Shown: positions 25,591-38,215, numbered from the stretch's first letter. The stretch: 64,000 nucleotides of DNA from Eonycteris spelaea (GCA_003508835.1 PUFA01000034.1:2046001-2110000); one strand, 5' to 3'. Notes: generated from the letters alone by a model not told the origin. Program-made: numbers and translations.

Positions 25591-26809
25591 GTGCTGGGGT
25601 GCTTTTGTGGTTGTTGGTGGTGGTTTGGTTTGGTTTTGCAGTGTTATGTGGAGTTTTATTTTCCCTTTGCGGGCTGGTTTACCATGACCTCTTCAGGGCC
25701 CCCCTCAGCTGGTCAAAGACTGGGGAAGCCTTTCCTCGGGGAGGAAGAGCCACGTGCAGGAAGACAGAGCCTCGTCCTGGCACCGTCGCCCCGATTCACT
25801 CAGCCGGCTGCTGCTTCACGTCCCCTGCACCACACGCGTGTGCTGAGGCCCCAGAACTCACGCCCCAGTGAGACCCCCCTTCATTACTTCCCCTCATACA
25901 TCTCCCTACCACGGGTGATCTTTAACAGGTGTGAATTATTATACCTCGTTAAAAAGATGAACCCAACGAGGGGCAGTTCACCAGTGAGGATGCTGGAGTT
26001 AGCGTCTTGCACGTGCTGGGAGTGACATCGGATCTCGGCAACCGCAGGGGCTTGCCCCTGAGACTGCGGCCCAAGGAATGACTGAGGGAGGGAGAATGGA
26101 CCTCACTGCCCCCACTAGGGCAGAGACGAGGCCTGGCTGGAGGGACCCCATCTCGCCACCGTGCTTCGGCTCACACTCCCCGAGACGGGACCGTTCACCG
26201 GAGAAGCGCGGATGTCTGTGCACAGGTGAGTTTGACCTGTCAGGTAGGCAGGCTTGCAAAGACACCGAAGCCAGAGCCTGGCCTGGATGGAGGTCTGCCC
26301 TGGAGTGCTGGGCATGAGCCCAGAACACCCGAAGACACGCGCCTGTACGACCCTCGTTCTGAGTCACTCCACAGAGAAGATACGGTACCCGGTCACCTCG
26401 TAGGCCTTCGGGGGCCTCCGGCCCGCCCCCTCCTCGGCGAGAGCTGCCCTCCGACAGCCGCTTACATAAACCAGACTTCGGGAGCCGAGGGCCCCAGCTC
26501 TGCCTACTGTCTGTGCCACGTCGCCCCCACTTTCCGCCATGACCACACGTGAAAAACGGCGTTTTTCTGTGCCTTTGCACCACAGTAATCAGAGGGGTGT
26601 CGACTTTTCTGAAATTTCACAAGGGGATTGGAGGAAAGAGGGTTATGTCACGCCCATCCGCACCACAGGAAGTGGCTTTGCACCTCGCCTGGACCTTTCT
26701 GCCCTCTCAAGCGCCTCTCTGTGGCCCCCTCACCAGGGGCCTCCTCTCCAGGCTTCCTGCGACCCCACCCACGCCCAGGCTCGCTGGCTCCCCACTCTGT
26801 CTCCCTTGG

Positions 26810-27005
26810 CACGGGTTCAAGTCCTGCCTCTGCCACGTACTAGTCCTGTAAACGTGGCACGGTACCTAAGCACCCTGGGCCTCTGTTTCCTCATCTGGGA
26901 AGCGGGAATCATAACAGCACTTCCTCCCGAAGCCACCGCGGACGGGGAGGTGGTGCAATCAGGAGCCTGGAGCGGAGCCTGGTACGGAGCAAACCCTTTT
27001 TAAGT
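26810..27005 (+). repeat. MIR
   Basis: 'ttcaagtcctgcctctgccac', 'gggcctctgtttcctcatctg', 'ggaatcataacagcac' and 'gagcctggtacg' follow the MIR order from tRNA-like head to tail. Confidence 0.7.
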
Positions 27006-28664
27006 CTCGCGCTGTTACCTGTGGGCAGAGCAGGTCAGCAACCACCCTTTGTCGGCAAAGCGGGGCTTGGGGCCTGCCCTGCCTCCAATGGCCTGTCACA
27101 TTCTTAGTTCCCCAAGCAAGTGGAATGCCTTCCTTCCCTGAGGGAGCTTTGGTGACTACGGGTCCTTCTCGTGCTTCTTCATCTTTCTGGCTGTGCCGAT
27201 AAGGTGACCAAGTCCAGGCCGCCTGGCATGCTGTCCCCAGGAACGAGACTCCAGGCAGCTCACGGAAGGCTGGGCGCCGAGGGAAACCAGGACCACCCCC
27301 CGCCACAGCCTCCTGGACCCGCCCTGGGCTCTGAGCCATGGGCAGCTTGTGTCTGCTGCTCCCTTGGTAGGGGAGCCGACCGTCTCCGGTGTGGTTTGCT
27401 GGGAACATCAGACCAGCAGGCAGCTCCGCATCGAAGGGGGGCTGATGGACCCAGTCACGGCGGGCTCTCTTGGGGCCCAGGATATTCTTACTGAGAGGGT
27501 AGGTTATGTCCCCAATAGCACTGGGCTATTGTTCTGGTTCTGCCCGTGTAGTCTGGGCAAGGGGAGGCTGTCCCTGGCTCACCCGTACCCCTCACATTGC
27601 AGGAGCCCCATCCCCAAAGGCATCTCTCTCCTCTGCAGCATAGCGCACCTGGCAGGTGTGCCGGCCCCTGTGCAGAAGTGCAGCCCTGCAGGAGCGGAGG
27701 GCCCGAGCTCAACAGCCCCTCAGCATCCTCCATCCAAGATGTGCCAGGCATCCCCCCTCGAGGTGCCCCGAGCACGCCCGAGAGTGGGGCCGACTCTGCT
27801 GGTGGGTTCGGGTGGGGCAGGTGAGGATGGCATAGGCCCTACCTGGACGAGCTCACCGTCCCTCGGGTTCTTCAGCCCCTGCCACAGACGGCAGAGCTGG
27901 ACCCAAACCGTGTGGCCAGCTGCCTGGGGGCTTCCCCTTCCAGCTCTTTGTGCCCTGAGAGACAGGCCTCCAGGGTCCCCCTAAAGCAAGGCTTTCTGAG
28001 TCGCTAAGGAGGACACTGAGCCTTTTCGCCCTGTGACAGGTGGCGGGAATGCCCTCGGGAGAGGAAATAAGGGTTTGCTAGGCTTTGCTCGGCGCGAATC
28101 GTGTGGGCAGCACCAGTCGCAAGCTTGCCTTTGGTTTCCCCCACGGCCCCCCTCCCTGGCTCCATTTAAATAGTCAAATCCTGTCCTCTTTCCTGAGAAC
28201 AAAGGCCACTGCCAAGAAAGATACATTCAGTTCCCGAAGCTCCAAACCCACCTGCCTAAATTCGCGGCTGGGGCCCAGGCCGGATGAGGTGTGGGCACCC
28301 TGGGCCGTGAGGTCTTTCCCACGGGGATATTTCTAGGGCGGGAGGCGAGGCTTCCTGCGTGGCTTCCTTCTGCGGTCCCGGCTCTCAGAGCAGGCTGCTA
28401 GAAAGGCCCTGTCCCCAGGGCCACACCACACGGGGTCCCTGCACTCTCGCTGACTCCCAGAGAGGCGGCAGGGAGGGGCAGCCCGTCACTTCCGATATCA
28501 AGCAACGCCCAGCTAGCTGCTCTTCGCCCCATCGGGGTCCCCAGCACCAGGCCACGGACCAGGGCGGCACGGGGCGAGGGCCTCACCGGGCCATAGGGAA
28601 CAGAAGAGACTGAGGACAGCGGAGTGTTTGCCAGGAAGTTGAATCTATTTGATTTCAAGGACTG

Positions 28665-28677
28665 GCCTTCTTTTTTC

Positions 28678-28712
<35 letters not shown>
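28665..28712 (+). repeat. (CTTTT)n and poly-T tract
   Basis: Repeats of CTTTT run into a long T run. No SINE body follows it on either side that I can recognise. Confidence 0.9.
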
Positions 28713-29804
28713 AGGAGTATGTTTTTTCTGCCTCTTTGGTGTTCAAGGATGCTTTCTCCCATGAAATGAGCTGTGGGAAGGTGGCAGTTGTCACTCTTTT
28801 AGTTTTCAAATCTCCTTAAATGGCAAAATGAAGGGAAGCAACAAGAGGCGGTCTGCCAGGTCTGGGGGAAGTTTGGTGGTCCATGGTGGCAGGAAGCGTG
28901 GCCTGTCCCACGGGGCCGAAGAGAGAGGGGAGCCCCGGCCTGGGTCTGGCTAAGGGGGTCCAAGCCCTGGCGTCCAGTGCCTTGGGGACGGGAGACCCAC
29001 GAGGGGTCCAGGGCCAGGGCTGGAAGGCGGTGCACATCTCTGGGCACCAGGAGGCCCTCCCAAAGGTGCACCTCCCCTCCCCCGCATATCTGCGACAGGT
29101 CTATAACTCAGCGCAGGGTGGGGACGGGGGGCGGGGAATGTAAGGAAAGATGGAAAAATGCATTCGGGAAACAGGGCCTGGATCCCCGTTCGCTGCCAGC
29201 CAGCAGGCAGCCTGGACAAAAGCCCCGACCTCTCGGAGCTCCATCTGCTCACCCGCAAAGTCAGGGGCCGTTGGACTAGAGGTCCCAAGGCCTCTGGTCC
29301 CAGCTCGGCTCTGGCTGGTCCTGATGCTCCCAGTTGGGAGTCGAAGGGACCCTCATTCCACATTTGTAGCCTGAGCACCCGTACAACGCCGGGTCAAAGG
29401 GCCGCCACGCAGGTTAGCCAGCAGGAGGCCTGGCCTCTCCCCGGAAGGACGGCATGCAACCAGCCTCAGACAAGGCCCCCTGGGCGGGAGAGGAACCCGC
29501 GTGGGCCCAGTGGGTCAGAATCTCCTGACCGATTCCAAGGCCCTGTGGTCACGTCCCCACGGGGGCACTGCCTGTGGAGAAGCCCAGGCCTGCGTCCCTT
29601 CCCCTGAGTGTGAGGGTGGGGGCTGCAGGCAGCTGGCCTTGGGAGGCGGGGCCTCCTGACGCAGTCAGCGCTCAGGGCGGGGTGGGCCAGCCACGAGCCC
29701 GCTGGCCCTTGTAAACACGCTGGCGCTCTTGCAGTCACCCGGAGGCCATCCCCGCCGCACCGGCTTGACAGAGGCGGGAGTGGGGTGGCAGGAGTCGGGT
29801 TGTC

Positions 29805-29955
29805 TGGGGCGGATGGCCTTGGGTTCGACTATCGTCACTCGTCTGACCTGTCCGGGCCTCAGTTCCCTCATCTGCAAAGGGGGGTGACAACCAGACCTGC
29901 ACTTCGGGTTGTCGTGAGAACGAAACGGGATGATGCACGGCCAAGCGCGTAGACT
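29805..29955 (+). repeat. MIR, CpG-enriched
   Basis: 'cctgtccgggcctcagttccc', 'tcatctgcaaaggggg', 'gttgtcgtgagaacg' and 'gatgatgcacg' follow the MIR consensus with CpG at several sites where the consensus has TpG or GpA steps. Confidence 0.7.
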
Positions 29956-30927
29956 CGCTGCTCAGAAGAGGTCTGTGTTCCGTGACCCACTTTCACTCCT
30001 GCCTGGAGAGGGGCAGGGCCCCGCCGGCTCAGAGGGACCTTGCTGCAAACCCAGGGCCACCCTCGAGAGGTGCCGGCCAACCTTCCCGTCCCGCGCCGGG
30101 CCCTGTCATTGCCTGGGCTGGATGCTGAGACCCAAGGCTGCGGGGTTGGAGGCTTCCTTTTAGACATGGGCCAGGAAGGATGTTTGAAAAAGGAACCTTC
30201 AGTAAGTGGCTGGTTCCTCAGTTGTTGGGGCAAGTGGCACACTCAGCAATGGCTCGCACCGGGGAGTGGGGGAGTTGAGGGTAGAGCGGCCTGGTGGGTG
30301 GGGACACCGCCGAGTGCCGAGGCAGGGAGAAAAGAGCTGCGATGGTGACTTCCTCTGCTCGCAGGGCCCCGAACGCCACTTCTGGGTGAACTGAAAGTCC
30401 TTTCTTGAGTGAACCCACCCCATATCAGTGGCTCCTCCGACTACGGCTCCCTCCAGGGGCCCGAAGCCCAGGCACAGGAGGGGTCCCCACCTGCCACATC
30501 GGCCCTCCATGAGGATATCCACACTGAGCATCTCTCACCAACACCCAAGTGACCAAGCCGCTCTCTGACACACCACATGGAGCCCTGAGCTCCTGCCCAC
30601 CTCAAAGAGCCCCGACCGCTTCTCCTGGCCCCTGGAATGCCAAGGATGCCCGGGCGCCACAGCTCCCGGGCTGCTGGGTGTGTGACCAGGCCTCAGGGTG
30701 ACGCCGGAGAGCTCGAGCACTGCAAAGCCTGAGCTCCGAGGCCGGCAGGCCCGCAGCGGGCCTCAGCTGGGCCCACCCGCCCACCATCCGGGCGGCGGGC
30801 AAGCCGGTCCCTGCGTCCGCGACACAGAAGCCCATCGTCTGGGTGCTGGGCCCTCGGCTACACCCGAACTGGCTTCCCCTCTCTGAGTGTGGCCTCGCAT
30901 CCTTGTGGCCGGGCGGGAGAGGCCAGG

Positions 30928-30960
30928 CCCGGGCGGGGACGTCGGGGGGCAGGGGGAGCG
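30928..30960 (+). other. G-run cluster just inside INPP5D intron 1
   Basis: Four runs of three or more G within 33 bases lie on the non-template side opposite the start of intron 1, about 12 bases from the exon 1 donor. A quadruplex is possible on the plus strand; effect unknown. Confidence 0.55.
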
Positions 30961-30971
30961 CCTGTACTCAC

Positions 30972-31105
30972 AGCACGCAGAGCGCGTAGGCCCGGGAGAT
31001 GGACTCGCTGGCGCGCACGAGGAAGCTCCCGTCCTTGCCCGTCCTGGAGAGCAGCTCCTCGGCCTTGGAGCGGGTGATGTTGCCATGATTCCAGCAGGGG
31101 ACCAT
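30972..31105 (-). CDS. INPP5D: INPP5D (SHIP1) coding exon 1, start of SH2 domain
   Basis: This exon encodes the first 44 codons plus two bases of SHIP1, the phosphatidylinositol 3,4,5-trisphosphate 5-phosphatase of blood cells. SHIP1 is recruited to phosphotyrosine motifs of inhibitory receptors and dampens PI3K signalling. The peptide begins MVPCWNHGNITRSKAEELLS, and by memory it matches the human N-terminus throughout the exon. It is the first half of the SH2 domain and includes the FLVR motif, whose arginine (residue 31 by my count) binds phosphotyrosine. The start is secure: the ATG has G at -3 and G at +4, and an in-frame TGA lies upstream at 31258-31256. The exon ends inside codon 45 (CT|G) at a GTGAGT donor. 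Exon 2 supplies the missing G, so the intron is phase 2. The 5' UTR boundary cannot be set from sequence alone. Confidence 0.97.
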
Positions 31106-31450
31106 GGCGAGCGTGGGCTTCCCCGGGCCCGACCGGCAGCCACCCCCAGGACCACGCGCCACCGAGGGGAGCTGAGGCCCCTGCAGTGCCACTGCTGCCT
31201 GTCTCCTGTCTGTTGCCCCAGCGGCTGCCACCGGCTCACTGACGGACTTCCTGTTTCAGACTCAGCGGGGGAGAGGAAGCCAGCCGCAGGGAACTTCCTC
31301 ATCACGGAGCCGAGCAAGAGCGCCCCGGCCTCCGCCTCCCCACCCCGCCCTCCGGCGGCCTGCGCCCCCTCTCCCCCCGCGCCACCCCCCAAACCCCGGC
31401 CCTTTCTCTTTCCTCCAATGGGTCTCAGTCCCCAGAGGAGCAAATGCCAG
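31106..31450 (-). promoter_or_regulatory. INPP5D: INPP5D proximal promoter and 5' UTR with two ETS/PU.1-type sites
   Basis: The GC-rich, CpG-rich 350 bases above the SHIP1 start codon carry two purine-rich ETS sites read on the minus strand. GAGGAAGT at 31300-31293 fits the PU.1 consensus exactly, and AACAGGAAGT lies at 31255-31246. An inverted CCAAT box is at 31415-31419. No TATA box is evident. INPP5D is expressed mainly in hematopoietic cells, and PU.1-type sites would fit that, but binding is inferred. The transcription start and any upstream noncoding exon are not determined. Confidence 0.6.
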
Positions 31451-34400
31451 CTCAGGTCCCGGGGGAATTGGCAGCTCCTTGGGCGTAAGGAGGCTCATGG
31501 CTGGCTTCTGAAGGAGCATGGCCTGGCGGGCACGGACAGGCCAAAGCAGCGGCCGTTCTGAGGCCTGTCCCAGGGCCCACACCGGATGGCCACCCACTGG
31601 ACATCGGCCTTCTGCCCGACCCCAGAGCTTTCCAAGTCTCTGCCCTCTCTCCTCCAACACGCCCGAGAACCAGAGGCTCACGAGGCAGGGCTTCTCAACC
31701 GGGGCTGAGGCCTGGCCCAGGGCTGAGCAAAATTGAGGGAGAGGGGTACAGCCGAGCCCTCTCCCCCATATTGGAGCCCCATGGCCATCCAGATAACGTA
31801 CCACCCCGGGTACCAGGAGGACACCCACCTGATGGCTTGGAGGGCCCAGGTGGAGGCTCTGTAACACCTTAACGCTCATCCTCAAGGGCCGGTGGGTCCG
31901 GAGGAGACTGGGGTGACCCGTTCTCCATGGCGGCGTGAGAGCAGGCTGGGTTTTGACCTCTGAGTCTTTCCAGAACACTCGGAAAACCCACACATCCCCG
32001 TGGGCAAGCTGGCCACGTGGCCAAGAATGATGTTGCTTCTTGCGTCCTGCATCTCCGCAGAGTTGGGGGTGGCCAGACGTGGCCGCCTTGCCCGTGGTTC
32101 AAAGGGGAGTGCCCCTGTGGGGCCACCATCCAGGGCCAGCAGATTCCGAGGGCTCCACCGTGGACACCTACCCCTTGGTTCTCAGACTGGGGACCTGCAG
32201 GACCGTGGGGCAAAGGAGCAAATGCTGACCTATGCCACAGCGGGTGGCCCCCAATCTCACACTCAGGCCTCGCCCCTCAGGACATGACAGCAGAAGCCCC
32301 TCAGGGCCCGAGCCAGGCCTCCACCTTGAGGAAAATAGCCCCCTGAAAGGGAGGTCGTGTGCGCCACGGATCCCCAGCCTGCCACCCCAGCGGCCCGCAG
32401 AGCAGGTGATTGCTGACAAGGGCCTTCACCAGGTAGACTGACCCCGTCCTGATTCGAAGTCCCAAGCGTGGCCCCCACTTCAGCCCTCTTCATAGTTCTC
32501 CAGTAAAGTTCCTCTTGGAAACTCGAGTCCAGAGGACTCCAGTCTTTACCCCACCTCACCAAGGCAGCCACGCCCCCCCCCAACAAGCCCCCTCTCCGGC
32601 TCCTCCTCGGCTCTGCCCAAGGGACTAAGCTTCTTAAACCTCCAGCGAGGCCCCCGAAGGCCCTGAGGAGGTGCAGGGACCTGTTCCCACCTTCCCAGAG
32701 CCCACTGGGCCCTGGGTCTGCCGACCCCCCAGCAGCCCCTGGCGGAGGCTCCCCTTCCCTCGCTCCCCCTCAGCTCCACCCCACCGTGAGGCTCCCATCA
32801 CGCACCTTGCACCCCACCCCCCACCCCCGCTTCCCTGCTGACCCGCACCGATTCCTGCTCTCAGCCTCAAGGCCCCCGGGCCACTGCAGGGTCCATCCGG
32901 AGCTTCACCCGACACCCTGGCCCCTCAGTACCTCGGCCAGCTCACCCCTGGAGACCCTCCACCGCGTCCAGGACACTCGTCACCATCGTCCCCAATGCTT
33001 GCGGCTCCTTCTCGCCCTCCTTCTCGCACACCCCTGTTTCCACTGAGTCGGGGGTGGCCAGCGGGACGGTCCTTTCCATTTGACCCCAGTGTGACTTCCC
33101 TTTGACACACACACGGCACGTACACAACACATACATGACACACACGTTTCCCCAATTTGTGAGGCCCGCCCCCTTCACTTCCTTCCCAGCCCAACTGCCT
33201 AAGCCATCTGACATGGTTGGCTTCCTGGGCCCGCTGCCCTTGTGCCCCCCACATTCAGAAAACCCCAACATCCGGGCCAGGGCTGCCCTAGTGGTGGGTG
33301 GGACCTGGGTACATATTTTTTGCAGGGCTTCTATCTACATAAACGACGTACCAAGAACGTGGGGACCCGTCGATGCACAGCGCTTTAGCCCAGAAGGTTT
33401 AGAGCGATGGGCGGAGGGGAGGGGAGAATGTGTGTCTTCGATGTCTAACCAGCGCCAGGAAAAGTCTTCGTGATGTCCAGGGCCTCTCTTCCGGTCGGGT
33501 CCTGTTGTCCGCTGACACGGGCAGCACTCCTGGCTCACTGTGTGGGTCACACAGCCAGATGAGGGTGGCGAGGCTGCAATGCTCAAAACATCACAGCGCG
33601 TCAGACCCTGCTCAAGCCGAGGCATCGATCTCCTGGCCTCTGCATTTCCCAGCAGCGTTTCCTTGCTGCGTGCTGGTCGCACCATTACCAGTGATGCCAC
33701 CTCACCCACGGTGCTGCCCGGGAACACCGGCTTCCGGGAATTCCCTCTGGGGCTGCTTCTTTATTTCATGGGTAAACACACAGGTGTGCCTTGCCCAGAG
33801 CGCATGGGGAAACGGGAATGATAATGCATTTTCCGGTCCTGAAAGCTCCCGTTCTGAATTTTGCAGCGTAAACACATCTTCTCACCGCTTCTCTTGAATT
33901 TTTTTGGCCATAATCACCGCATGTCGTGTGGTCATCTCTCCCTGGTGACCGCACCCCTGCCTTGCACACATGAGGGCGGCCGCGTTCTCAAGGAATGTCC
34001 GTCCGCACTTGGAGTGACTCTGGCCAACCTGGGCAGCTCAGTGGCTGCTGATGGGAGGAGCCCATAGGTACCACAGAGCAATGGTCTCAAGGGCCATCGG
34101 AGCAGGTGCTGCCTGAGACCTGGACAGGGACCTCCATAGGGGGCGGAGGACCGCCCAGAACCTGCTGGCAGGTGCGCAGGTAAAGAACACCTGGCACCAT
34201 CCCTGCCATCCTCAGCGCTATTGAACAGAGGCAACGCCCAGGTGGAACGCCGTAGGTGAGAGGTGACCTGGGGGCCTGGGGGCCACACACAGTTCAAGGC
34301 CAGGGAGTGGCCAGGAACTGTTCATCGACCAGAGCCCTGGACTTGTCTTGCGTCCGCTGTGAATAGGAGTCATCCAAAATCAGCATCTCGACACCGTTCG

Positions 34401-35034
34401 AGCGGCCCAACCTGTGCCGCTGCACGGAAGGAATACCACGCTGGTCAGGAGGGGCCTGTCCCCGGGCCGCTCCCTGAATCGCACGCAGCCGCAGGGCTCC
34501 GGAAAGATCCCGTCGGCTTGCATCTCCTTGCTCCTTGGGGGCCTGTGGTCAATCCCATATGTGGGGCAGAGGACTGGAAAGCAGCAGAGGAGGTAAAGTG
34601 GGGTCAGGGCTCGTGCGGGCTCAGGTCCAGGCCGGGGCACCCAAACCCAAGGCACTGCCAGCCCTGGCCAGCCCCAGGCCCTGGAGCGGGACCTGGAAAA
34701 TTCCTAGGGAGTCAGGGCAGCGAGCAGCATCAGAGGGCTGGTCAGTACCAGCGGCGCTTGGCCGTCTCTAGAAGCTCTGGGAAGAGCAAAGCACCAGTGT
34801 GGAGGACACGAGCTCATGCGGCAGACCCCGCTGCCTTCTCCCACGGTGGGTCCTGGTTTCGCTTCCGGCACCGGCATCTTCTAGTTCGACTTTCCCGATC
34901 CTCTCCCTGGACCCCTGCAGGCACAAGCCTGGTTCCAGCTTGGTCAGCAGTCTCTGAGCCTGAGGCCTCTCAGGGCCTGGAGCATCCGAGGATGGGAGGG
35001 AAGGTCCCGGTTCAGGCACCACCCGTAAATCAGG

Positions 35035-35135
35035 TCCAAATCACACACACCTGCAAGGCTGGGGTCCCGATCCCAGCTCTGCCACGAATACCTAGTGTCT
35101 GAATCTCAGTTTGCATCTCCGTGATGAAATGTGCC
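35035..35135 (+). repeat. MIR fragment
   Basis: 'gatcccagctctgccacgaat' and 'tgaatctcagtttgcatctc' match the MIR left half. Confidence 0.5.
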
Positions 35136-36079
35136 CAGGGCAAAGTCGGTGCTGACACTGAGGTCCTGACCAGTGCCTGGATGGCAGAGCCTCAGTGGGC
35201 TCCAACCTGATGCTGGCATCGGTGACGCTCGCCATTGGCTTGTCAACCCAGGTTCGAAAGAGGACAGGATTCTATAAAGTCCTCTTTATCTGTGACTAAA
35301 AATAACCGAAATGGGTCAGGTTCTGAGTCCGACGCTTCCCGTCACCAGAGGGAGCCTCAAACTCTGGCCTCTACCCGCGAGCTCAGGTGCGATGCTCTAC
35401 GGAGCCCCAACTGTCATGTTCCCATAGCAACGAAGCCAACAGGGATGGAGGCTATTTCCCAAGGGGTCCAAGGGCCCACAGAGTCCATAATTGCGCTTGA
35501 GGACATCCTGTGAGTACCAAAGGCCTGGCAACGAACTGCTTGCCCTTTTGCCAAAGATCCCAGAAAGTCAAGCAGTGAACAGCGACAGGAGACTCAGGTC
35601 TGACGTGGGAAGAAGCAGGTAGGAGAGAATCACATCCACAAAAGCAACTCGTGTCTTGCCAACATCGTTAGGGAGGTGAGAAAACATTCGTCATATAATG
35701 GTAAGTGGGGGGAAAAAAGGCAAAAAAAAAAAAAAAACAACAGGAAATCGATAGGAAATATTGATTCCAACGACAGAAAAAAACCTTTATCCCAGGAAAT
35801 CACTGATGATGAAAAATGCTGGGTTCGGCGGTGCCTCTAGAAGCAGTTTTCTTCCCTTTCCTCCTACTTCTCCGGACTTCCTTTATGACCACACACTATC
35901 GAACTTAAATACACAATAAGAAATAAAATAATAGAACGTAAATACATACAAGAGCCGACTCCGGGTCCAGAGGCGTGGGTGCCATTTTTCAGGACAGCCG
36001 GCTTTCTGTGGATGGCTGGTTGCACTCCCAGATCCACGCCCCCTCGGGACTCGCCAGGAGGAGACGACTTCTCTTCAAT

Positions 36080-36620
36080 CTTTTCTTAAAACATTAAAAA
36101 GTAACACACGCAGGTAGTAAAAATTCAGCCAGCACAATGGGCGGTACGTCCTCCTGCCAATTCCCATGGTCCCAGGCCAGCATCTTCCTGCAAAGCTCTC
36201 TGCCCGTACACAAGCGTATTTTACAAGACCCCTTTTTTCGTTACCCTGCGGTATACCTGGTTTTATTCCCTTAACGATACCTCCGAACATTTCGTGGAGG
36301 CTTTCGTGTCTACTACATTTATTTGTTTTTGAAGCCAACACACCATTCCATGCCATGGTATACATCATGCGCCAATCCCCCGTCGATGGCACTAGATTGC
36401 TTCCGCTGCTTCCTGCCACGAGCCGTGCCACAGGGCGCGTGCGTACTTAGCCAGGTGCCAGGCCCTGTGCAGTCAGGGTGTCTGCTGGGTACAGCCCCAG
36501 AAGAGTGACTTGTTTTCCGAGACGGTGCCCGTTTCTCATGCCACGTTGTCTCCCAAAGCGATTGTCGTATTGCCGAACCCACCCTGGGTGAGCATCCCGC
36601 TTTTAAAAAGGGACGAGGTG
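36080..36620 (-). repeat. Old L1 fragment, antisense, CpG-enriched
   Basis: 'accattccatgccatggtatac', 'caatcccccgtcgatggcac' and 'tgcccgtttctcatgcc' follow the antisense L1 ORF2 3' order. Confidence 0.5.
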
Positions 36621-37649
36621 AAAACCCCACTTATGAAAAAGATTTTGAAAAACAGGCCGTGGTGACTTGTGTTTCAAAAGGATTCCTGAATGTCATCGCA
36701 GTATTCATTTAAAAACGAGCTGTCCCCCTTATGTTTATGATATGATTTATTTTATTTGTTTAAATGTACACCTTCCTCTTTCCAAGGAAGCTGCCTCGGA
36801 GGCCCTTGCAGCTTTGCGTCTCCGTGGAACTAAGCCCACACCTAGTGTGTAAAGCAAGACATACCAGCAATCCCCTCAAGGTAACTATATTGCCATAGCA
36901 ACTGCCCTCTCCTGGCTCTCTGCCCCCAAGGTCAGATTTGCCAAACTCTGAGGACAGCAACTGTCTGGTCCTGAGCCAAGCCATCTGCCAGCAGCTGCCG
37001 GCTGCTGCTGACACGTGCCAGGGCCCCTGTGCCGCCTCCAACCTCTGTTCTGGTCCTGAGGACTTCCCAAGCCTGAGTCATGACAGCCCTCCCTTGGCAG
37101 GCTGTGACTGCATTTCCTAAACGCACCTTCTGCCAACAGCCACTCGCGTTCCGCCCCAATCACGTGTGGACTCCTTCCCAGCCTCGTTCCGCTTCGCCTT
37201 TGCCTCAGCAGCCAGCAGTTCCCTTAAGTGGCACGCCGAAACGGCAGACGCACCCACCTGCCGATTCCAGCCTCATTCCCATCAGATTCTCCTGCCCGGC
37301 GTGGTCTCCCGCCCCCGTCCCGCTGTGTGGCAGCCCCGTCTCTCCCGGCTGCAGCTTTGCCCCTGGATCGGCTTCTAACGCCACCAAAAGCATCTCCACG
37401 ATGCCCGGCCCGCTCCTCCGTCCCCGACCCCTGCCACCCACCCCACTGCACCAGTCTTCCCTGGACTGGTCCAGGCTGCCGGAAGCACAGGTTTTCTCTG
37501 ACTGCACTCCTGCTGATAGTGGTCCCTGCCCCGCTTCGAGCCCCGGGGTGGGGGTGGGGGGTCGGCTCTGCACTAAACTCAGAGCACTGTCCTATCAGCC
37601 TTGCTTGTCTTGTGTGCACCTCTCCCAAACCTCATTCATCTTATTCCTC

Positions 37650-37965
37650 CCTGGAGGCTGCATCCTGCCTCCTCACCCCCATCCTGGGAGGAGGCTTCCC
37701 CAACATGCCTTGATTCCTCACAGTTCCAGAGGTCAGAGGCCCAAGATCAAGGTGCCAACGTGCTCACGGTCCAGCGAGAACCCTCTTCCTGGCCTGCAGA
37801 TGGCTGCCTTCTCCCTGACTCTTCTTATAAGGTCACCAACCCTAGAGAATTTGGACCCCATTCTTATGACCTTGTTTAATCTTATTTACCGCCTAAACAC
37901 CTCCACCTCCCAATAACAGTTACATGGGGGGTCAGGGCTTCAACGCATGCTTGGAAGGGAATCAG
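37650..37965 (-). repeat. MLT1-like (ERVL-MaLR) LTR, antisense
   Basis: 'ctcacagttccagaggtcagagg', 'ccaagatcaaggtgcca', 'cttcttataaggtcacc' and 'ggtcagggcttcaac' follow the antisense MaLR LTR order. Noncoding. Confidence 0.65.
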
Positions 37966-38004
37966 TTCAGCCGCAGCGGAACCTACTAAATCCCGACTAA
38001 ATTA

Positions 38005-38215
38005 CAACCACAGCTGGAGTCTGTCTGAGAGCTACTTACTACACGCCAGACGCTCTTGGTGTGAACTGCTGCATTCATAACCTCCCATCAGGGGGTCCGA
38101 GTATCTTCTCCACTTTTCTGGTAGAGAAACTGAGAATCAGAGGTTCAGCAATGCATCTTCAAGTTCGTGGCCCATCTCAGCTTATATACAGCCCGCGTCT
38201 GCTTGATCTCGCCAC
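38005..38215 (-). repeat. MIR, antisense
   Basis: 'acttactacacgccagacgc', 'ttctggtagagaaactgag' and 'cccgcgtctgcttga' follow an inverted MIR. Confidence 0.5.

Larger units (their letters stand above)
16212..30971 (-). other. INPP5D: INPP5D intron 1
   Basis: This 14.8 kb phase-2 intron separates the start codon exon from coding exon 2. It has a GTGAGT donor and a TTTCAG acceptor. No coding exon other than the two flanking ones was recognised. It holds an antisense L1 block at 17.45-18.26 kb, a long sense L1 remnant at about 21.95-23.83 kb, L1 3' ends at 19.9 and 25.2 kb, MIR copies at 22.7, 26.8 and 29.8 kb, and several simple repeats. The stretch 30.0-30.97 kb is GC- and CpG-rich and continues the promoter CpG island. 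Unlisted stretches (about 18.3-19.9, 24.3-25.1, 27.0-28.6 kb) show nothing I can name. Confidence 0.9.

Noticed and set aside
26815..26845. tRNA gene-like B box ('ggttcaagtcc')
   Set aside because: It is the tRNA-derived head of a MIR; no cloverleaf.
28665..28712. Poly-T as the tail of an antisense SINE
   Set aside because: No SINE body is present on the expected side; simple CTTTT expansion explains it.
31106..31231. In-frame N-terminal extension of SHIP1
   Set aside because: The frame is open above the ATG only back to a GTG and then a TGA at 31258-31256. There is no upstream ATG, and the known protein starts at MVPC.
30763..31993. Long minus-strand open frames over the INPP5D promoter
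   Set aside because: They are in frames different from SHIP1 and reflect CpG-island composition with few stop codons.
37080..37916. 278-codon plus-strand open frame
   Set aside because: Low-complexity proline/serine-rich translation with no domain; its right part runs through an antisense MaLR-type LTR. Chance frame in GC-rich DNA.
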